NCBI GenBank assembly: GCA_022605955.1
Contig: JAKCOZ010000005.1
Coordinates: 46,986,950-47,050,949 of the forward strand
Origin: Rallus limicola
Taxonomy: Eukaryota; Chordata; Aves; Gruiformes; Rallidae
Length of the DNA: 64,000 bases
Reading direction: 5' to 3'
Part shown: positions 12,645-25,791 of the stretch, in pieces
Position numbering within the stretch: the first letter of the stretch is position 1
How the letters are laid out: every line of letters begins with the position of its first letter
Notes under the pieces: model-generated
Seen by the model: only the letters and a program-made list of their open reading frames with translations
Database searches by the model: none
What the model was told of the DNA's origin: nothing
Position numbers and translations under genes: made by a program

Positions 12645-15600
12645 TAACTAAGGAATGAGCACTCGGAGCAATCCAGCAATCTCTAGAGCCAGATAAATCC
12701 CAGTGTCACTGAATCTCTTATTTATACCAAAGGCATTGCTTGTTAATCATGAACACTTAAACCCTTATTGATTAATGGCTAACAATCATCTTTGGGCATA
12801 AAATAAATTTAACATTAAAAATAGGGAAATGTAAATATAATCAGTTATCCTGCAGGAAATTTGTCAAACTGCCAAATATAACATTCCAATTTGAAAAATT
12901 GTTGGTTCTTCATTGGGTCACTCATTTTCCCTTCTCGTTTACTTTTGATTTGCCTATTAGATAACTTGTCAGTCAGGCTAGTGTTTGAATGATAATTTCT
13001 GATGACATACATTAAGGATTTTAGCATTCACCATAACTTGGAATGCAAGAAGCCAGCTGCAGGAAAAGCACTCCTCAGCTTCCCAGTAACAGCTGTAATA
13101 TATGTTTCTACTTGGTCCCTGCGTGTCTGTTGGGAACAGAGGGCTGCCCATGACAAATCACAGATTTGAGATTGAAAATCCAACCTAGGGACCCACAATT
13201 GCTTTCTTTAATTTGTACCTGTTCATTGAATCCATGCATATTCTGTACTATGCAGGAAATAGTTTAAACTCTGCTGGCCAAAGAACCACAGGGACTTTCT
13301 CCCTGAGCTTGGAAAGCTACTGGCAGCCCCAAGGGCTTGTCAGGTTAGTTTTCTGGAGGTGAGCTCTCAAAACTGCCCTAATCATCCTGTTCCTGTCATT
13401 CTGGGGTGACTGGACCTAGTTTTCTCCAGGGCTGCTCACTATTGCTTTGCCTTAAACTGTGGGAGTCACCCATGAAGACAGAGTATTTATAATACCTGAT
13501 TTTAGTCTGTTAGAGCAATATCTACAGACATGAGGGGTAGCTGCCTGGCCTTGCTTTTGCATGGTGCTGTGTATATTGCTGTACTCATGGGGTTGGGGTG
13601 GGGGTTGGTTTGTGTGATTAAAGCACAGGATGGAGAAGAGGAGCTGTAGGCTGGCTTTCTGGCTACACTCATCTGTGAATGTAGGTGAGTCATTGGCGGC
13701 CAATCCCGACAGGAAATTAGTGGGGAAAAAAAGCACAGCAAATGCCTGACACCAAAACAAAACAGAAAACCAAACCAAGATGCAATTACTTCCAGATGAA
13801 CTCTTCACTTTTTTTTTTTCTTCCTCACAATAAAAGCTGCTTGTTTTGTGTATCATGGCCAATTTTCCTTTGGGCCACTGGGGATGTTGTCCTCAGTCTT
13901 TCCCTGACAGCCTGTGTCATGAAGTGAAGGCTTGTCTCAGATGTGGGAGCAATGGGTTCAGCTCATTCCTCCTCAAGAAAGATGCCCTGACCCAGATCAG
14001 AGCCCCTTTCTGGGCTGTGGCACTGAAATGCTCCTTTGCTTCTTTTGATGGGGAACCACTTCTAGCAAATATGCAGGAGCATATGAAAGGACTAAACACT
14101 GCATCTTCTTCAGGGGAATGCCCTGACTTTTTGGTCTAGAGAGTCAAACGAACATATAAGAACTTGAGACGGTGAAAACAAAGGTAGGAGCATTTGTAGA
14201 AATGCACCTTTTACCCTAAGTAGTTTTTTTTTTTTTTTTAAATATAATTATGTTCCTATGTAAAGTCCTTTTTTTCAGCATTTTTCTCCTTTCTTCTTCT
14301 TCCCTTTTTAAACTTTTTCTTCATTTCTTCTCCCCTACACCAAAAAACAAACCAACCAACGAACCAGCTCTGTTTTCACAAGGCGACGTTTTTTAAGGCA
14401 AAATTGCTGTTTCCTAGCCAGATCCCTGTCATTGATGTAGCCTGTGAAAGTTTAAAGGTTATATCATCATTACACTGCTCTCTGTAAAGGCTTCTTTCTG
14501 AAATATCATACTGAATTGATTTTAAAATATATTCTAAACAACTCCGAATTAGTAATTTTTAGGACCACTCTTGTCCTGAAAGTCTTGTGGGACCTATTTC
14601 AAACAGAAAGACTGAAGTAAATGTTGGTATAAGAATGTCCTTTACTTTATGTCATTCATAAGTTGCTGTTTGGTAGTGGATTGATTCATTTCAAGTGCTT
14701 CTTGATGCCTGAACTGAGCAGCGTGATTGAAGCTGTGTGATTTTTTTGGGGGGGTTTTAATAGAATATTTCTAATTAAGATCAGTAATTACCTTTAATTA
14801 CAGAAATATCACATGTGATTTAAACACCTAGGGGTTTTTTAAGCAATATCAATGCAGTGTTACTAAAGAATTTAATTAATCAGCCTAAAAATATCAAATT
14901 TTGCTTTTAATAAAAAGGTTGTCCTCAGAAACGCAGTACCCGACATTTCCATGTACAGTCTTCTACTTAATATACTGAGACTGGTTTGAAGATTTTCCTT
15001 TTTACAGAAACACTTGGTGTGGCAAATTTGCCTGTAAGCACTTTCAGGCAATGCCTGAGAGTACTGGTGGAAACTTGACTTGTTTCAAAGTATTTGAAGA
15101 AAGCAAATGTAAAACACAGTCAAGACTCCCCTTTTCTGGAAGTGCAGAGTATTTATAAGTCCGTTTTGGAGCAGGTGTTCAAAAAGCAAATAAATTAGGA
15201 TTTTCTTGAAATCATCCACCTCCTCCCTACCCCTCTTCTCCCCTAACCTCCCTTACTCTACATTGCAATTTTGATATTTGAGAACAAAGTAATTCTTTGG
15301 CTTGATTGAAAGCAAGGATGCTGTTAATGGAAACCCCAGAAATTTTACTGTGGCATTTTCCCCCTTTAGAATATAGTTACTGTTTCTCAGACAGCATGAC
15401 AACCTCTGAGTTGTTTTTAAGTCAGCAGGGCAAATGAAAAATACTGCGATCCCCTAATTTTTTATCTCCACATGTTTGATTAATGAGTCAATCTCAAGAC
15501 AATGGTAGAATATTCTTAGTCACTGAAATGCACAAAACTTAATGTAGTGATCCAAGTCTTCGATTTTTTTGTTATATGATCTGTGTCTGTACTGTTGATT

Positions 15601-17509
15601 ATTGAACCAAAACCTTTTCATATAAAATTAAAAGTTAAGCTGCTAGTCTGTCTGTCATTCTATTCAATTCACACTATAACTGCATTTGTAAAATACTGTG
15701 TTTATGTTTTATTTCCCTTACTGTATTATCACTTTCTGAATGATAAACAATCCTGAGATTTCAGATCTTGCAGATGTCTAATAAAAATTCCTTTCCCTAT
15801 GATCAAGAGGTCAGTTTTCCTCCTTCCCTGTCTTCCCAATATATGTGTGAAAAAAAGAGGAATACTCTAGAGGTGACACCTTTGCTACCCCCACCCCCCT
15901 ACCCTTAATATTTTTTTGTTTACTTAGAAAGAAAGGCTTTGTTTTAGAGGGAGAGACAGGACCCAGAGCCTGGCTCAGTGCTCACCACTTTTCCCATTGA
16001 GTGGACTTTGGATCGACATGTTGGCTAGATGTTACCAAATGCATGGGAGCAGTAGCAGGAAGCTGCTGCCACTAATTTAGTCTGCCTGCTGTTGCTTAAA
16101 CTGGTTTAGTATTGTGGGAGTCACTTTTATGTCTGTGGTGAGGAAAGCTGTAAATGAGAATTCACTCACAACTAAAGTTGTCTGGACTTCTGGCACATTT
16201 GTAAACTGCCACATGTTTTCAATCACAACTATTTCATTTCAACATTTCTTCTGTGCTCACAGTTGTACTGAAGTTTTATTGATAAGAACCACTATGGCCA
16301 TTTTCCTTTTTTTCCTATAGGGTTCAAAAGTAAAAAAAAAAAGAAAAGAAAATTTGCAGACTATATAAATTGATTAGATCAATCTTAAATTATACTCCTA
16401 ATCAACTTTAAGAGATCTCTTTGCATAGGCTTCAAAGTACCACTCCAGTGATGCCCGAAGAAAGACTCCAGAAACATTAATAGAGCTGGAGGAATTATCT
16501 GGCTGCATTTGATTTGACTTCATGTATTGAATATATCTAACAGACAGATGTTTATGAAAGAAGGATCTCTCTAAAAATCCTGCCTGAAATTCTCATGGAG
16601 ATACAAAGAAAGTTGAGTCCAGTTCTCCATGGTTGCCACTGTATTTTATTCAAAAAGCACTTCCTCCAAGCATGTTTTGACACCATGGGCCATAAAACAC
16701 CTTCACTGTTCTCATACCAATTGAACTTAGTTAATATATAAAAGGTGAAGAGGCTTAACACTGAGGGAAGAAGGCAGAAGAGGTCCAGACTCAATATCCT
16801 ATATTCCTGCAATACTAAAGATCTTCTTGGGACCACTGGACATTTTCCCCTGGAAAGAGGAACATTACACAAACTAGAAAGAATGGAAGGGTTGTCGGGT
16901 TTTTGCATGTCTTACCTGAGGAAAAGCACCTGTCAACCTGTTCAGACATACATAACCATGAGTAAGACATACCAAATCTCTTAACATCTGCACCTTCCCA
17001 GCATTCCCTCCCTATCTGGGATCAACTTCTGACACTTCTTAGGGTGAAAGAAGAAATTCTCCTCAGCAAAATTAGGTGATAAATAGAAGCTCAGATGTTT
17101 GGAATTAACTGTATATGCATAGATACAGCACAAATGGACTTAAGTTAGTAAAGATATAGAAAAATTGCCTTTTTAATTCTTAGAGTAAATGACCAAGTTC
17201 AATACCCAAAATTTTCACACCATAACTGCATATGCACCTCCAAAACAGTGCTGTACTGTCATGCACTGTGCATAAGGCTGCTGGGCTCCATCTTGAAAGA
17301 GGTAGATTTTTTTTTTCCCTCGTGTGTTCCTAAATACTACTGAACTGATTGAAATCCGAGGGTGATTGTAATCATATTAAATTTTCAGTTTATCTGTGTT
17401 TGATCTTATACAAATTTCATGTTTCAAGCTTATTACTCCCACCCTGGTTTTAAATTCCCATATGCATTTATGAAGAGATGTCTTATTTGAGAGTGGAAAC
17501 AAGACATGA
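12645..17509. other. Non-coding stretch, no gene seen
   Basis: This is unique AT-rich DNA with low-complexity pyrimidine tracts (14224-14239 is a 16-T run; 14270-14340 is mostly C and T). The 136-codon minus-strand open frame at 13452-13862 and the 118-codon one at 16552-16908 have no recognisable family features. A GGTTGGGGTGGGGGTTGG-like G-rich patch at about 13590 could form a G-quadruplex. Confidence 0.55.
14224..14239 (+). repeat. Poly-T run (16 T)
   Basis: An uninterrupted T homopolymer. No retroposed body was identified on either side, so it is treated as simple sequence. Confidence 0.8.
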
Positions 17510-18265
17510 TCCTTTGACTGCTCTCAGAAAATTATACTCCTTTCCCTCAGTCATTTCAGTATCCCTTTTCTGGATCTATTCCAAATTAACTTAAATCTGA
17601 TCTGAAAATGTGTGATCAGAGCTGTATATCATGCACAAAAGCCCTTGGCAGTACCTTGTGTAATAATATGAATGCTTCAGTAACCCTGAAGAAAATATGC
17701 ATCATCTTAGGCACTGCCTTACATTGGAGGCTCATAGCTGTTGTAGGGTCTAACAGTACAACTAGATCTCTGTTTCTTTGTTGGCTCCAAATGACAAGAG
17801 GCACTACATGAGATCTTTATGTGGATGGCTTTTTGTTAAATTTCATCCTGTTTCCACTATTCTGCTTATAAATAAAACAGTTCATATATGGGCTTCCTAA
17901 TTGTTGTCAATACCTTGAAATGCCTTTATCATTTAGATAAACCTATTTATTTTCTTAAAGTCAGTAACAAGTATTTGTAACAAGATGAGTCTAAAAACCT
18001 CTTCCGAAGTTCCAATAAACTCTTCCCAACCCAAAAGACTTGCTTTTTTACATGGCACTTTTTCTAAAACTACAATTTTCATTCATGTTAATAATCTTGA
18101 ATTACTTTCCGTTATATCAGTTTTAGACAGTAATTTCTATCTGAGCACTTTATGAACTGCTTCATGCAAATCCAGACAGATCAGGACATGTTCCTTGAGT
18201 ACAAAATTGGTTCTCTGAACAAAAAGTTACTTTTGCTAGAACTTTTGTACTTTCTGCCACTTCTC
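17510..18265 (-). mobile_element. Ancient CR1 LINE fragment
   Basis: The plus strand reads as the complement of an old CR1 ORF2. Recognisable blocks are 'GTGATCAGAGCTGTATA' (about 17613), 'CATTGGAGGCTCATAG' (about 17723), 'AAATTTCATCCTGTTTCCA' (about 17838) and 'AAGTCAGTAACAAG' leading to CTAAAAACCTCTTCCGAAG (about 17958-18009). A last block is near 18160, 'GAACTGCTTCATGCAAATCC', in the order expected along the element. Divergence is high with many indels and no intact frame. This looks like an old sauropsid CR1 lineage, distinct from the younger copies at 6, 32 and 46 kb. The ends are approximate. Confidence 0.65.
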
Positions 18266-19008
18266 TGCACCCTTGATTGCTCAGCTTGCTTGACCATGAA
18301 GCCTTTGCTGCATGTTACATTTTCTCTTTAGCATTTAGAATATAACTTTTGAAACAACGTACACATCAAAAAGCTTTACTTCTGAGTTTTCCACTTCAAG
18401 TGTCAGTCAATCAGGATTGTGGGCTGCGGATTACAGTCAGGGTGTAGGCTCAGTTTGATCCTGCCTTAATTCTGGTTGTTTCTGCTAAACTTTCCTCATT
18501 CTTAATCAGATATCCTATACAATTAATCCTATGTTCACTATCATTCTTACTGAGATATGAAACAAAGAATCCTGTTAATAACTGGACCACATCTAAGTTA
18601 TCTTGAACTTCTGTCTGATCTTAAGCATACACTAGGTCTTCCTTCTTTTCTCCTTTTTTCTGCCTGTATGGTTGAAGATCTTTTCAGCAGTAGTCTTTTA
18701 AAAATGCTAAGCAAGGTCCAAACTTACTGAAATTTGACTGGAAAATATTGGGGAATAACCACAACAGAAATAAGATAAAAACAAATCTCTGGCATTTTTC
18801 TTACAACAGGCCTTTAAGTCCTCCGTGGCACATACTGCATGCATGAACATGTATCAAGTAACCACAAACTAAATTGAAACTACAACCCACAGGGTTCTCT
18901 TTCACATGCTTGGGAAAACATAGCATTTTCAAGCTGTTATATTTCCTAATATTTTAGGATCTTTGTTTTGCTTCCTTAGTTTAATTTTCACTGTCTTAAA
19001 TCTCAGAG
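18266..19008. other. Non-coding stretch, no gene seen
   Basis: AT-rich unique DNA; the old CR1 may run further into it but I could not follow the match. No open frame of note. Confidence 0.5.
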
Positions 19009-19089
19009 CCAGATTCCCAACAGGGGTAAATTAGCAGAGCTCCAGTGAAGTCAAGCCTTGCTGATTTATACCACTGGAGGGTCTGCTCT
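19009..19089. repeat. Diverged palindromic repeat, probable old DNA-transposon-like element
   Basis: The segment GCCAGATTCCC ... GGTAAATTAGCAGAGCTCC ... TTGCTGATTTATACCACTGG ... GGTCTGC folds back on itself. The left half (19009-19043) pairs imperfectly with the right half (19056-19088). I recognise it as similar to a palindromic repeat common in turtle, crocodile and bird DNA that centres on a phrase like 'AGCTCCATTGAAGTCAATGGAGC'. I cannot give its database name with certainty. Confidence 0.5.
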
Positions 19090-20385
19090 TAAATGGCTGT
19101 TTTGGTGAGTCAAGCTGATTTCTGTCATACCCAGTGCTCTCAGCTAGCATGAAATGCCATATTCCTTCTCAAAAAACAGTCCCAAAAGAACCTACACCTC
19201 TTCTCTTATGTCGCTTGGCAAACCATTCAGTGAAACCTGAACAAAAACTATTGAAAACAGGAGATTTCCTGCCCTAAAATGTCCATTCAGTCTCCACAGT
19301 ATGCTTTTTCTGAATCAGATGATTTGAACCTGTGCATGTAATTAGTGTGATTAAAGTGCTTATTTGTGTTAAAATAGTTCTTGTAGGCACTGGCAGAGGT
19401 GAAGGTCCATGGTGCTAGGAGTTGTAGAAACTTCTCATATGAAGAGGAAAACCTTTCTGAGACAACCCAACCAGCTAAAAGAAAGATATGTGCAGTATCT
19501 TTGTTTTCTTTATGATGCAGAGGCACAGCAGAACTTTTATCTTGTGAGAATGGCTTGATTAAATGTGTTTTCTTTACAGTTGTTCAACATCATATGATGC
19601 CATTGCATTACAAGAGGTTAAAATAAGTGAGGTGAAGCCACACTGCTTGTCCAACTGAACCTTTGTACACTTCACTTTGAGCTAGCTTGACTCTGGTGTG
19701 ACCCCACCAGCTACAGTATAACTGTAAATATTGTAAGTGAGTGGAGACTGAGAAGCCAGAGGAAAATGCAATCTAATTGACTAACTGGAGTCTGTGTCTA
19801 CTAAACTTATACATGGCACTACTGACTGCACATTGCCAATATACTTATGTGGGTGTCTATATTACAGACTTCGGTCACTGTAATTACAGGTATCACAATA
19901 AAATATTTAGCCAGAGCAGTTGCCATTAAAAAACCTCTTGTTTGTCAATAGATAATATAAAGTGATATCTGAGACAGCCAGGAGTAGCTGCAATATCCTG
20001 ATGCACTTGGTCCTGATGTATTAAGGACACCTGTGTACTGAATGAGAGCAAAACTTGGTTCATTGTGACCCAGGGTGGAAAACAAGTTCTAAAATAGCTG
20101 ATTCTATATATTTCTGTGTTTGCATCTTTATACCTCTACATATGTCTCTACTTACTGGAGATGTTTTGTTCATGAATGTTGGCAATGGGAAGTGGGAGAG
20201 ATGGGAGGAGGAGCAGAACTGCGAAATTCCTACTTCCTACACTTGTAGAACTGTGTTGCAAAACATGTATTTTCTGCTCTATCTACATCTATGTAGGTGA
20301 TAGGAATAATCAACTGTGATCCTGCTAATTAAAACTTCACCTTTTCTTTTTTTATTGTTGTCATGAGCTTTGCAACCTGTTTTCA
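19090..20385. other. Non-coding stretch, no gene seen
   Basis: Unique DNA without splice-framed or family-like open frames. A short TATATA-rich patch lies near 20105. Confidence 0.55.
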
Positions 20386-20757
20386 GCATTTCTAAAGGAA
20401 GAATTCAGAGGAGGGTAACCAGAATGGTAAGACAGATAGAAAACAAGAATGAAATAAGTAAAGATGATTATTTTCAAGCAGGGAAAAGATGGCTGTAAAG
20501 AGCAGGAAATCAAACATTTTCTATGTTCAGTGGGTATTGAATAGGAAATAATGGGCTCAAAGTGAAGACAAACAACTTAGAGAGAATGTTAGGGGGACTG
20601 TTTTAATCACAGAGATAGTTATATACCGAGGAGATTACCCATAACATCTGTGATGTTCCTTAAAGTTTTGAAGGATTTACATACATCTTTCTTGTCTTGA
20701 GGCAGAAGGGCAGACTAGACATCTTTCATGATCCTTTCTGACTCTTTCGACTATGAC
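20386..20757 (+). mobile_element. Diverged CR1 LINE 3' fragment
   Basis: The plus strand starts with 'GAGGAGGGTAACCAGAATGG', typical of the CR1 ORF2 end ('...RRATKMI...' region). It continues with 'GGGCTCAAAGTGAAGACAAAC' like the 3' UTR phrase on collected copies, and ends with 'GCAGACTAGACATCTTTC' and 'CCTTTCTGACTC', matching the usual 'gactagatgacc ... ccttccaactc' end. It is old and has no intact frame. The ends are approximate. Confidence 0.6.
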
Positions 20758-23568
20758 CGCTCCCCCACAGAAAAAGGACAACATAAATCAGCACAAACAT
20801 TTCTTCCAACAAACAGAATTTGCTTTGTGCTTTACTGCTTTCAAGATGAGTCATCTCCTAAAGCACCATTGCTTCCCCAAGACCCATGCACTGAGGAGTT
20901 GAGTGAGTCTCCTAAGGATAGGACATTTTTGTTCATGCCTTTTGTCACTTATGAACTTGTCTGTGGACAAGGAAGAGTAAAATAAACAAGGTGCAGCGAT
21001 ATACTCAGACAACGTCACAGATATTTCCTTGAAAAGAAAGCCAAACTTCAAAGCTTTTACTTCTCCTGTCACACAGCACTGGTGGAAAACAATATCTGTT
21101 TATTGATTCACTTTATTTTTTTATCCTTTTTCCAACCAACATGTGTGGTACTTCAAATTCATACCAGTGGGGCTATATATATTTCTGGAACAATGGCTAT
21201 ACCAGTGAATAAAAATCCATGGCCTATGATAAATCATTTGGATTTTTGCCTGTAATTGTTTACGAGAACTTTACTTAAGCAATAAAGAATGAGGCCAGAG
21301 AGAAATATTAAGGAGATCTTTGATCTTCCTCCTTCAGGCCAGTCTCTCTCTTTACCAAAGAAATAGGATCTTCCTAATATTATGGATTAAAAAAAAATTC
21401 TCCCCAAACCCACAGCTGACTAGAAGGGAACGAGGATGTTACTTGAATCAAAGGAGCTGGTTCTAGTCACCACTTTGGCTTATGTGCTAGGAAAATCTAA
21501 GTACAGGGAGGAAAGGAGATCATATTCCTAGAAGTGCTGTTGGTTGATCGTGGTTTTCTTTTTACAACAAGACACCAGAGCAAAACCTTCTCTGAACATT
21601 TAAACCCTTAATTGTGTTAGGGTACATACAAAAATCTGCATCTGTTAAGCAGGCTTTGAAAGTCATTTGTTTCAATCCTTTGCTGTTGAAGCTATAAAGC
21701 GTCTTCAGCTATCTACCTAGAGGTCAAGAGGTGATGAAGCACCGTTATATATTCATAATATATGTATATAGCATGTAGATGTAGTTGTATGAATAATTCA
21801 CTGAGAACTTCAAGACAGTGAACATTAACTAGCACCAAATTAATCTGTGAGATAACATAGGGTTTAGAGAGGCATCTGTTTTAGAGACCTTTTGTTCCTT
21901 AAGGGAGTCCCAAGGTCAGACTGTGGTGTTAAAGGGTAGAAGAGACTTGCCTCTCACTCTCCTAAGTCTTCAACTGATTTGATAAGTACTTAGTCTACCT
22001 CTTCCTTCACCTCTTTTTAGGAAGGGTATGAAATTAAAAAAACTCCCTTTTCACTCCTGCATGAGAGCCAACCAAATTCCCATGCAAATATTATCTAGTA
22101 AATAAGGTAAAACATTTCCTAAGCTGCAGTGATTTTGTTTTCTGAAAAGTCACAATGTTACTGGTCTCTGTCAGCGTTCCTGAGTCCAGTTGTGTCATTG
22201 TAATAATTTTAAGTATAAGGTGACTTCTACACTGGACTTGGATGGTGTCTTAATTGCTATGGGGTCGTAAGAGGTCTTCTCTTTTTATATTCACTGCACT
22301 GTGCATTAGCATTCTTCTCAGGGGTTCTTTTCTGAGAGTTTAAAGAAGTCTGTTCATACTCCTACACAAAACGTGGAATTGTTAGGCTTTACTGTGGAGA
22401 CATTAAATCAGACTCTGGAGATTCCTTTGTTGAAAAGGAAGCTGTATTGTTAAAATTACATCTGGCTTTTGCACGTGTCACATTTCACAGGAGCATTGAG
22501 CCTGTATTATCTAGTGGCTTTGCTTGCAGTCTTTCTTCACGCAGTGCTATTTTTAGATTTTCATCCTGTTGGAATTCAATAGTTTAGTTGTCAAGGCAAG
22601 CAAGAGAAGATAGCTAAGGTTGAATTTGTCAATGATTCAGCCATGTTCGTTGTTACTATTACTATATAAACTTACCATAGTGGGGGACAAATACCACATC
22701 CAGGACATATAATTGCATGGAACTGTTAGGTTTTGGATTGAAATTATAAAGTGCTTAAATATAATTACAAGCCATGTTTGAATTATTACAGAATGAGTAG
22801 AAGGTTATCAGAAGACTCTGGGGGAAGCTGTCGTTTTCCTTAAAGGAATGACAGCCCCCCATGCTTTGGCTTCAGCTAGGATTTTGCCCTTTTTCCCTCT
22901 CCCCACGGGCACTTTCTTTCATATACCCTTACTGCTACATGAAGGAGAAAAGAGTTTAGCTGTGGTGCTAGATGAGGACGGTGAAGGATTGCATCAGAAC
23001 ATTATTCTATCCTAGCGCATGGTAGGCTGACTCCAGTGGGCAACAGATTGGGGTTTATTATTGTGACATCACACTGAGCAACTGAAAAGCCGTGAATGAG
23101 AAAACATTCTCCATAGGTAAGTATCTTTTTAGGGTATACCTATTTAAATAGTACTAAAGGCAATGACCCAGCAAAGCAAAAAACCCATATGCAGTTCTGA
23201 TCAGAAGTATTCTTTCACTGAAAGTAGTGTACTCTTGTGCTTAGTGTAGCTCCTGGGCCATAAGGAATACAGAATTTTAAAGATACAAAATTATAGCCCC
23301 CAGTGATTTCTGAGTTTCTTCCTGAGCCCTCTCAGACACTAACACACCCACTCTGATTTAGAAGATATGGGATATTTCCTTTAATTCAGTTAAAATTAGG
23401 AAATGCAGTCAATGTGACACAACCTCCACAACTGTTACTGTGTGTATCCCGAGATGCTTAGGTGCCTGGGAAGCAAACACATTTGTTGTTGCTGGAGCTG
23501 TAAGGTGGGAGGCCCTGAAGGTGAAGGGAGCTGCAGGTGGTAAAGTTGTTATTTGGAGGTTGCAGATT

Positions 23569-23582
23569 GTGTGTGTGTGTGT
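23569..23582 (+). repeat. (TG)n microsatellite
   Basis: Seven TG units in an otherwise non-repetitive stretch. Confidence 0.85.
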
Positions 23583-25744
23583 ACAGGAATGGATATGGCA
23601 GGCCTGGGGATGGTAAAACTCTCTCTCTGAAATGTCCTAAATGAGCTCAGCACTTTCTGTGCTTGCTGAAACCTGCCAGTGCACTGAAACCAAGTTTCTA
23701 GATATCAGACACACAAGGTATTATTGGTTAAAGAAGTATTTAAGGCTGGCATATTATAGAAACAAGATAAAATACCTACTTGGAGAAATCTGTCAAGTCT
23801 TAAATTTTCCTGTTCTACAAATTTAAGGTTAAATCACAATTTTTAAACAATAAACCATAAACTTCAGTTGTTTGAGTGCTGTCTGGCAGGGAAACCTGAT
23901 TATTGCCAGTTTGCTTTTTTGCAGTGTGGAAGATTTGCAGGACTGAAGTACCAGTCTCCTAGCAACCACAGATCCTCTAAGAATCTTCTCTTTGATAGTC
24001 CCTAAAATATGTTAATGCCACTAGATATTGCAAAATAAAACACTGGGACCCACACTTAATGAAATAAGGAATTTTGATTTATATCTTCAGTCCAGAATAA
24101 CAATGTACTACTCCACAACTGTAGTGCAGTTCCGACAGTGATTCAACCCAGTTTGGGGTGCTAACAAGTTTTGCTTTGTTTAATTAGATTCTCATTACTA
24201 AATCCCAATAGTGCAAATGCTTATACATGTAACTGTGTACATGAGTAGTCCCACTGAACTTCACATGACTATTTATGTGTGTAATTACTTGCTGGACTGA
24301 AGATTTACTATCTGAATTTTAGCTGACCATATTTTAAAGAATCACTCTTCTCTCTTCCCCTGGTTATCTACATGCATCTTATTAGGAGACTATTCTCTGA
24401 CAATCTGTTACACATATGCTGAGAAAAAGAAAATTTAAATCTTGAAAGCCAAGTTCAAAGCTCACATTCTCATGGGAGATGTTCATTCAGCAATTATGTT
24501 GTCCTCAGAGCATCCACAGAGTGCCTCACCCCTCCAAAGTGCAGTAAATCTTTCAGGGTGCAACCCTGAGAGCAGGAGGGAAATAAAAAAGGAGCAAGCA
24601 TGTTAATCAATTCAAATGCCTACTACGAGGGACAGCTGCAGCGGTGTGCCAAGAGACATCAAAAGGGCTACACAGATGTAAACCAGCTCAGGATGCAAGA
24701 CTCTGCATTTAATGTGGAATCCCAAAGGATATATTCATGCTGTTGCATTGCTGTTTTTAATGAATGAGGCAGGAAGGACCGTAGTGCTAGGCAGAACTTG
24801 TTGGAAGGGACTGAAATTTCAGATTTCTGAATAATAAGGAGAAGACCTCACAAATGTGTTTTTAAAAGGATTTTCCCCTCTCAATCATGGCTTTCTGAAG
24901 AGACAAAAGAATTCAAGGAGGAACAAAACATAGGAAACAGGTTCTCAGGAATCTTGGAATTAGCAAAAATGGATCTTCCCATATGGAACTGTGTGATAAA
25001 GAACATATGTATGCTAAGTCTCTGTGGGGCAGTTGTGATAATTACACGAAGGATAGCATTTCTCATCCATTTCCACGGATTATTGTTTAAGGGCCACAGA
25101 ATCTCATTAGTCCAGTCTTTATTGCATCCATTATGGAGGCTTCACCAAGAAGGAAAAGGCTTTCCTTTATTGCTTTTATAGGCAAGAACAACTGCCTGTT
25201 TGTGGTCAGAATATCTGATTGGCTTATTTCCGAGCGAAAAAGGAGATGCTAGAACAAAAGTGTGTGAGAGTCAGTGTCGTGTCTGTCTCCTCCAGAGCAG
25301 CCCTGCCTGAGCTCTTGAGTTCAAGAAGGAAGGGAACTTTCCTTCTATTTAAGGCACTTCTATTTGTAGCATATTGAAAAGAGCTGCCACTAATTTTTAT
25401 GCATGTAATCAGTAAGAAAGCTACAGTAAAGTGTAAGGGGATCCTCCAAGTAATGAAGTCCTCTGTAATTGGGAACTATGTTCTTTTTGAAATAATTAAA
25501 AACAGGTATTTCTAGATCTTCTAGGTTTCTGAAACTGCTAAGAAATATTGTGGGTATCTGATTGTGTGCTTGTATGGAGCTCTGACATTCAGATCTCTTT
25601 AGAAGTTACTGTAAAGGCAAGGAAATTTTTTCCTGTGAGTACTCTGCTGTATGCTGTCAGCAGAAACAGCCAGTCAGACGACTACTGCTATGTTCCAAAA
25701 GGAAAGATTTTTACAAACTTTGTTTATTTATAAGTGAGATTATA

Positions 25745-25791
25745 AGTGAAAAAAGAAGGCCTAAAAACAGTGAAAAAAAAGGCCTAAAAAG
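25745..25791 (+). repeat. Tandem duplication of about 24 bp
   Basis: AGTGAAAAAAGAAGGCCTAA (from 25745) and AGTGAAAAAAAAGGCCTAAA (from 25769) are consecutive near-identical copies ending in CTAAAAA. Just before them TATAAGTGA also occurs twice (25729 and 25741), so the site has undergone repeated slippage. Confidence 0.7.

Noticed and set aside
13452..13862. 136-codon minus-strand open frame
   Set aside because: Low-complexity pyrimidine/purine DNA and no recognisable domain.
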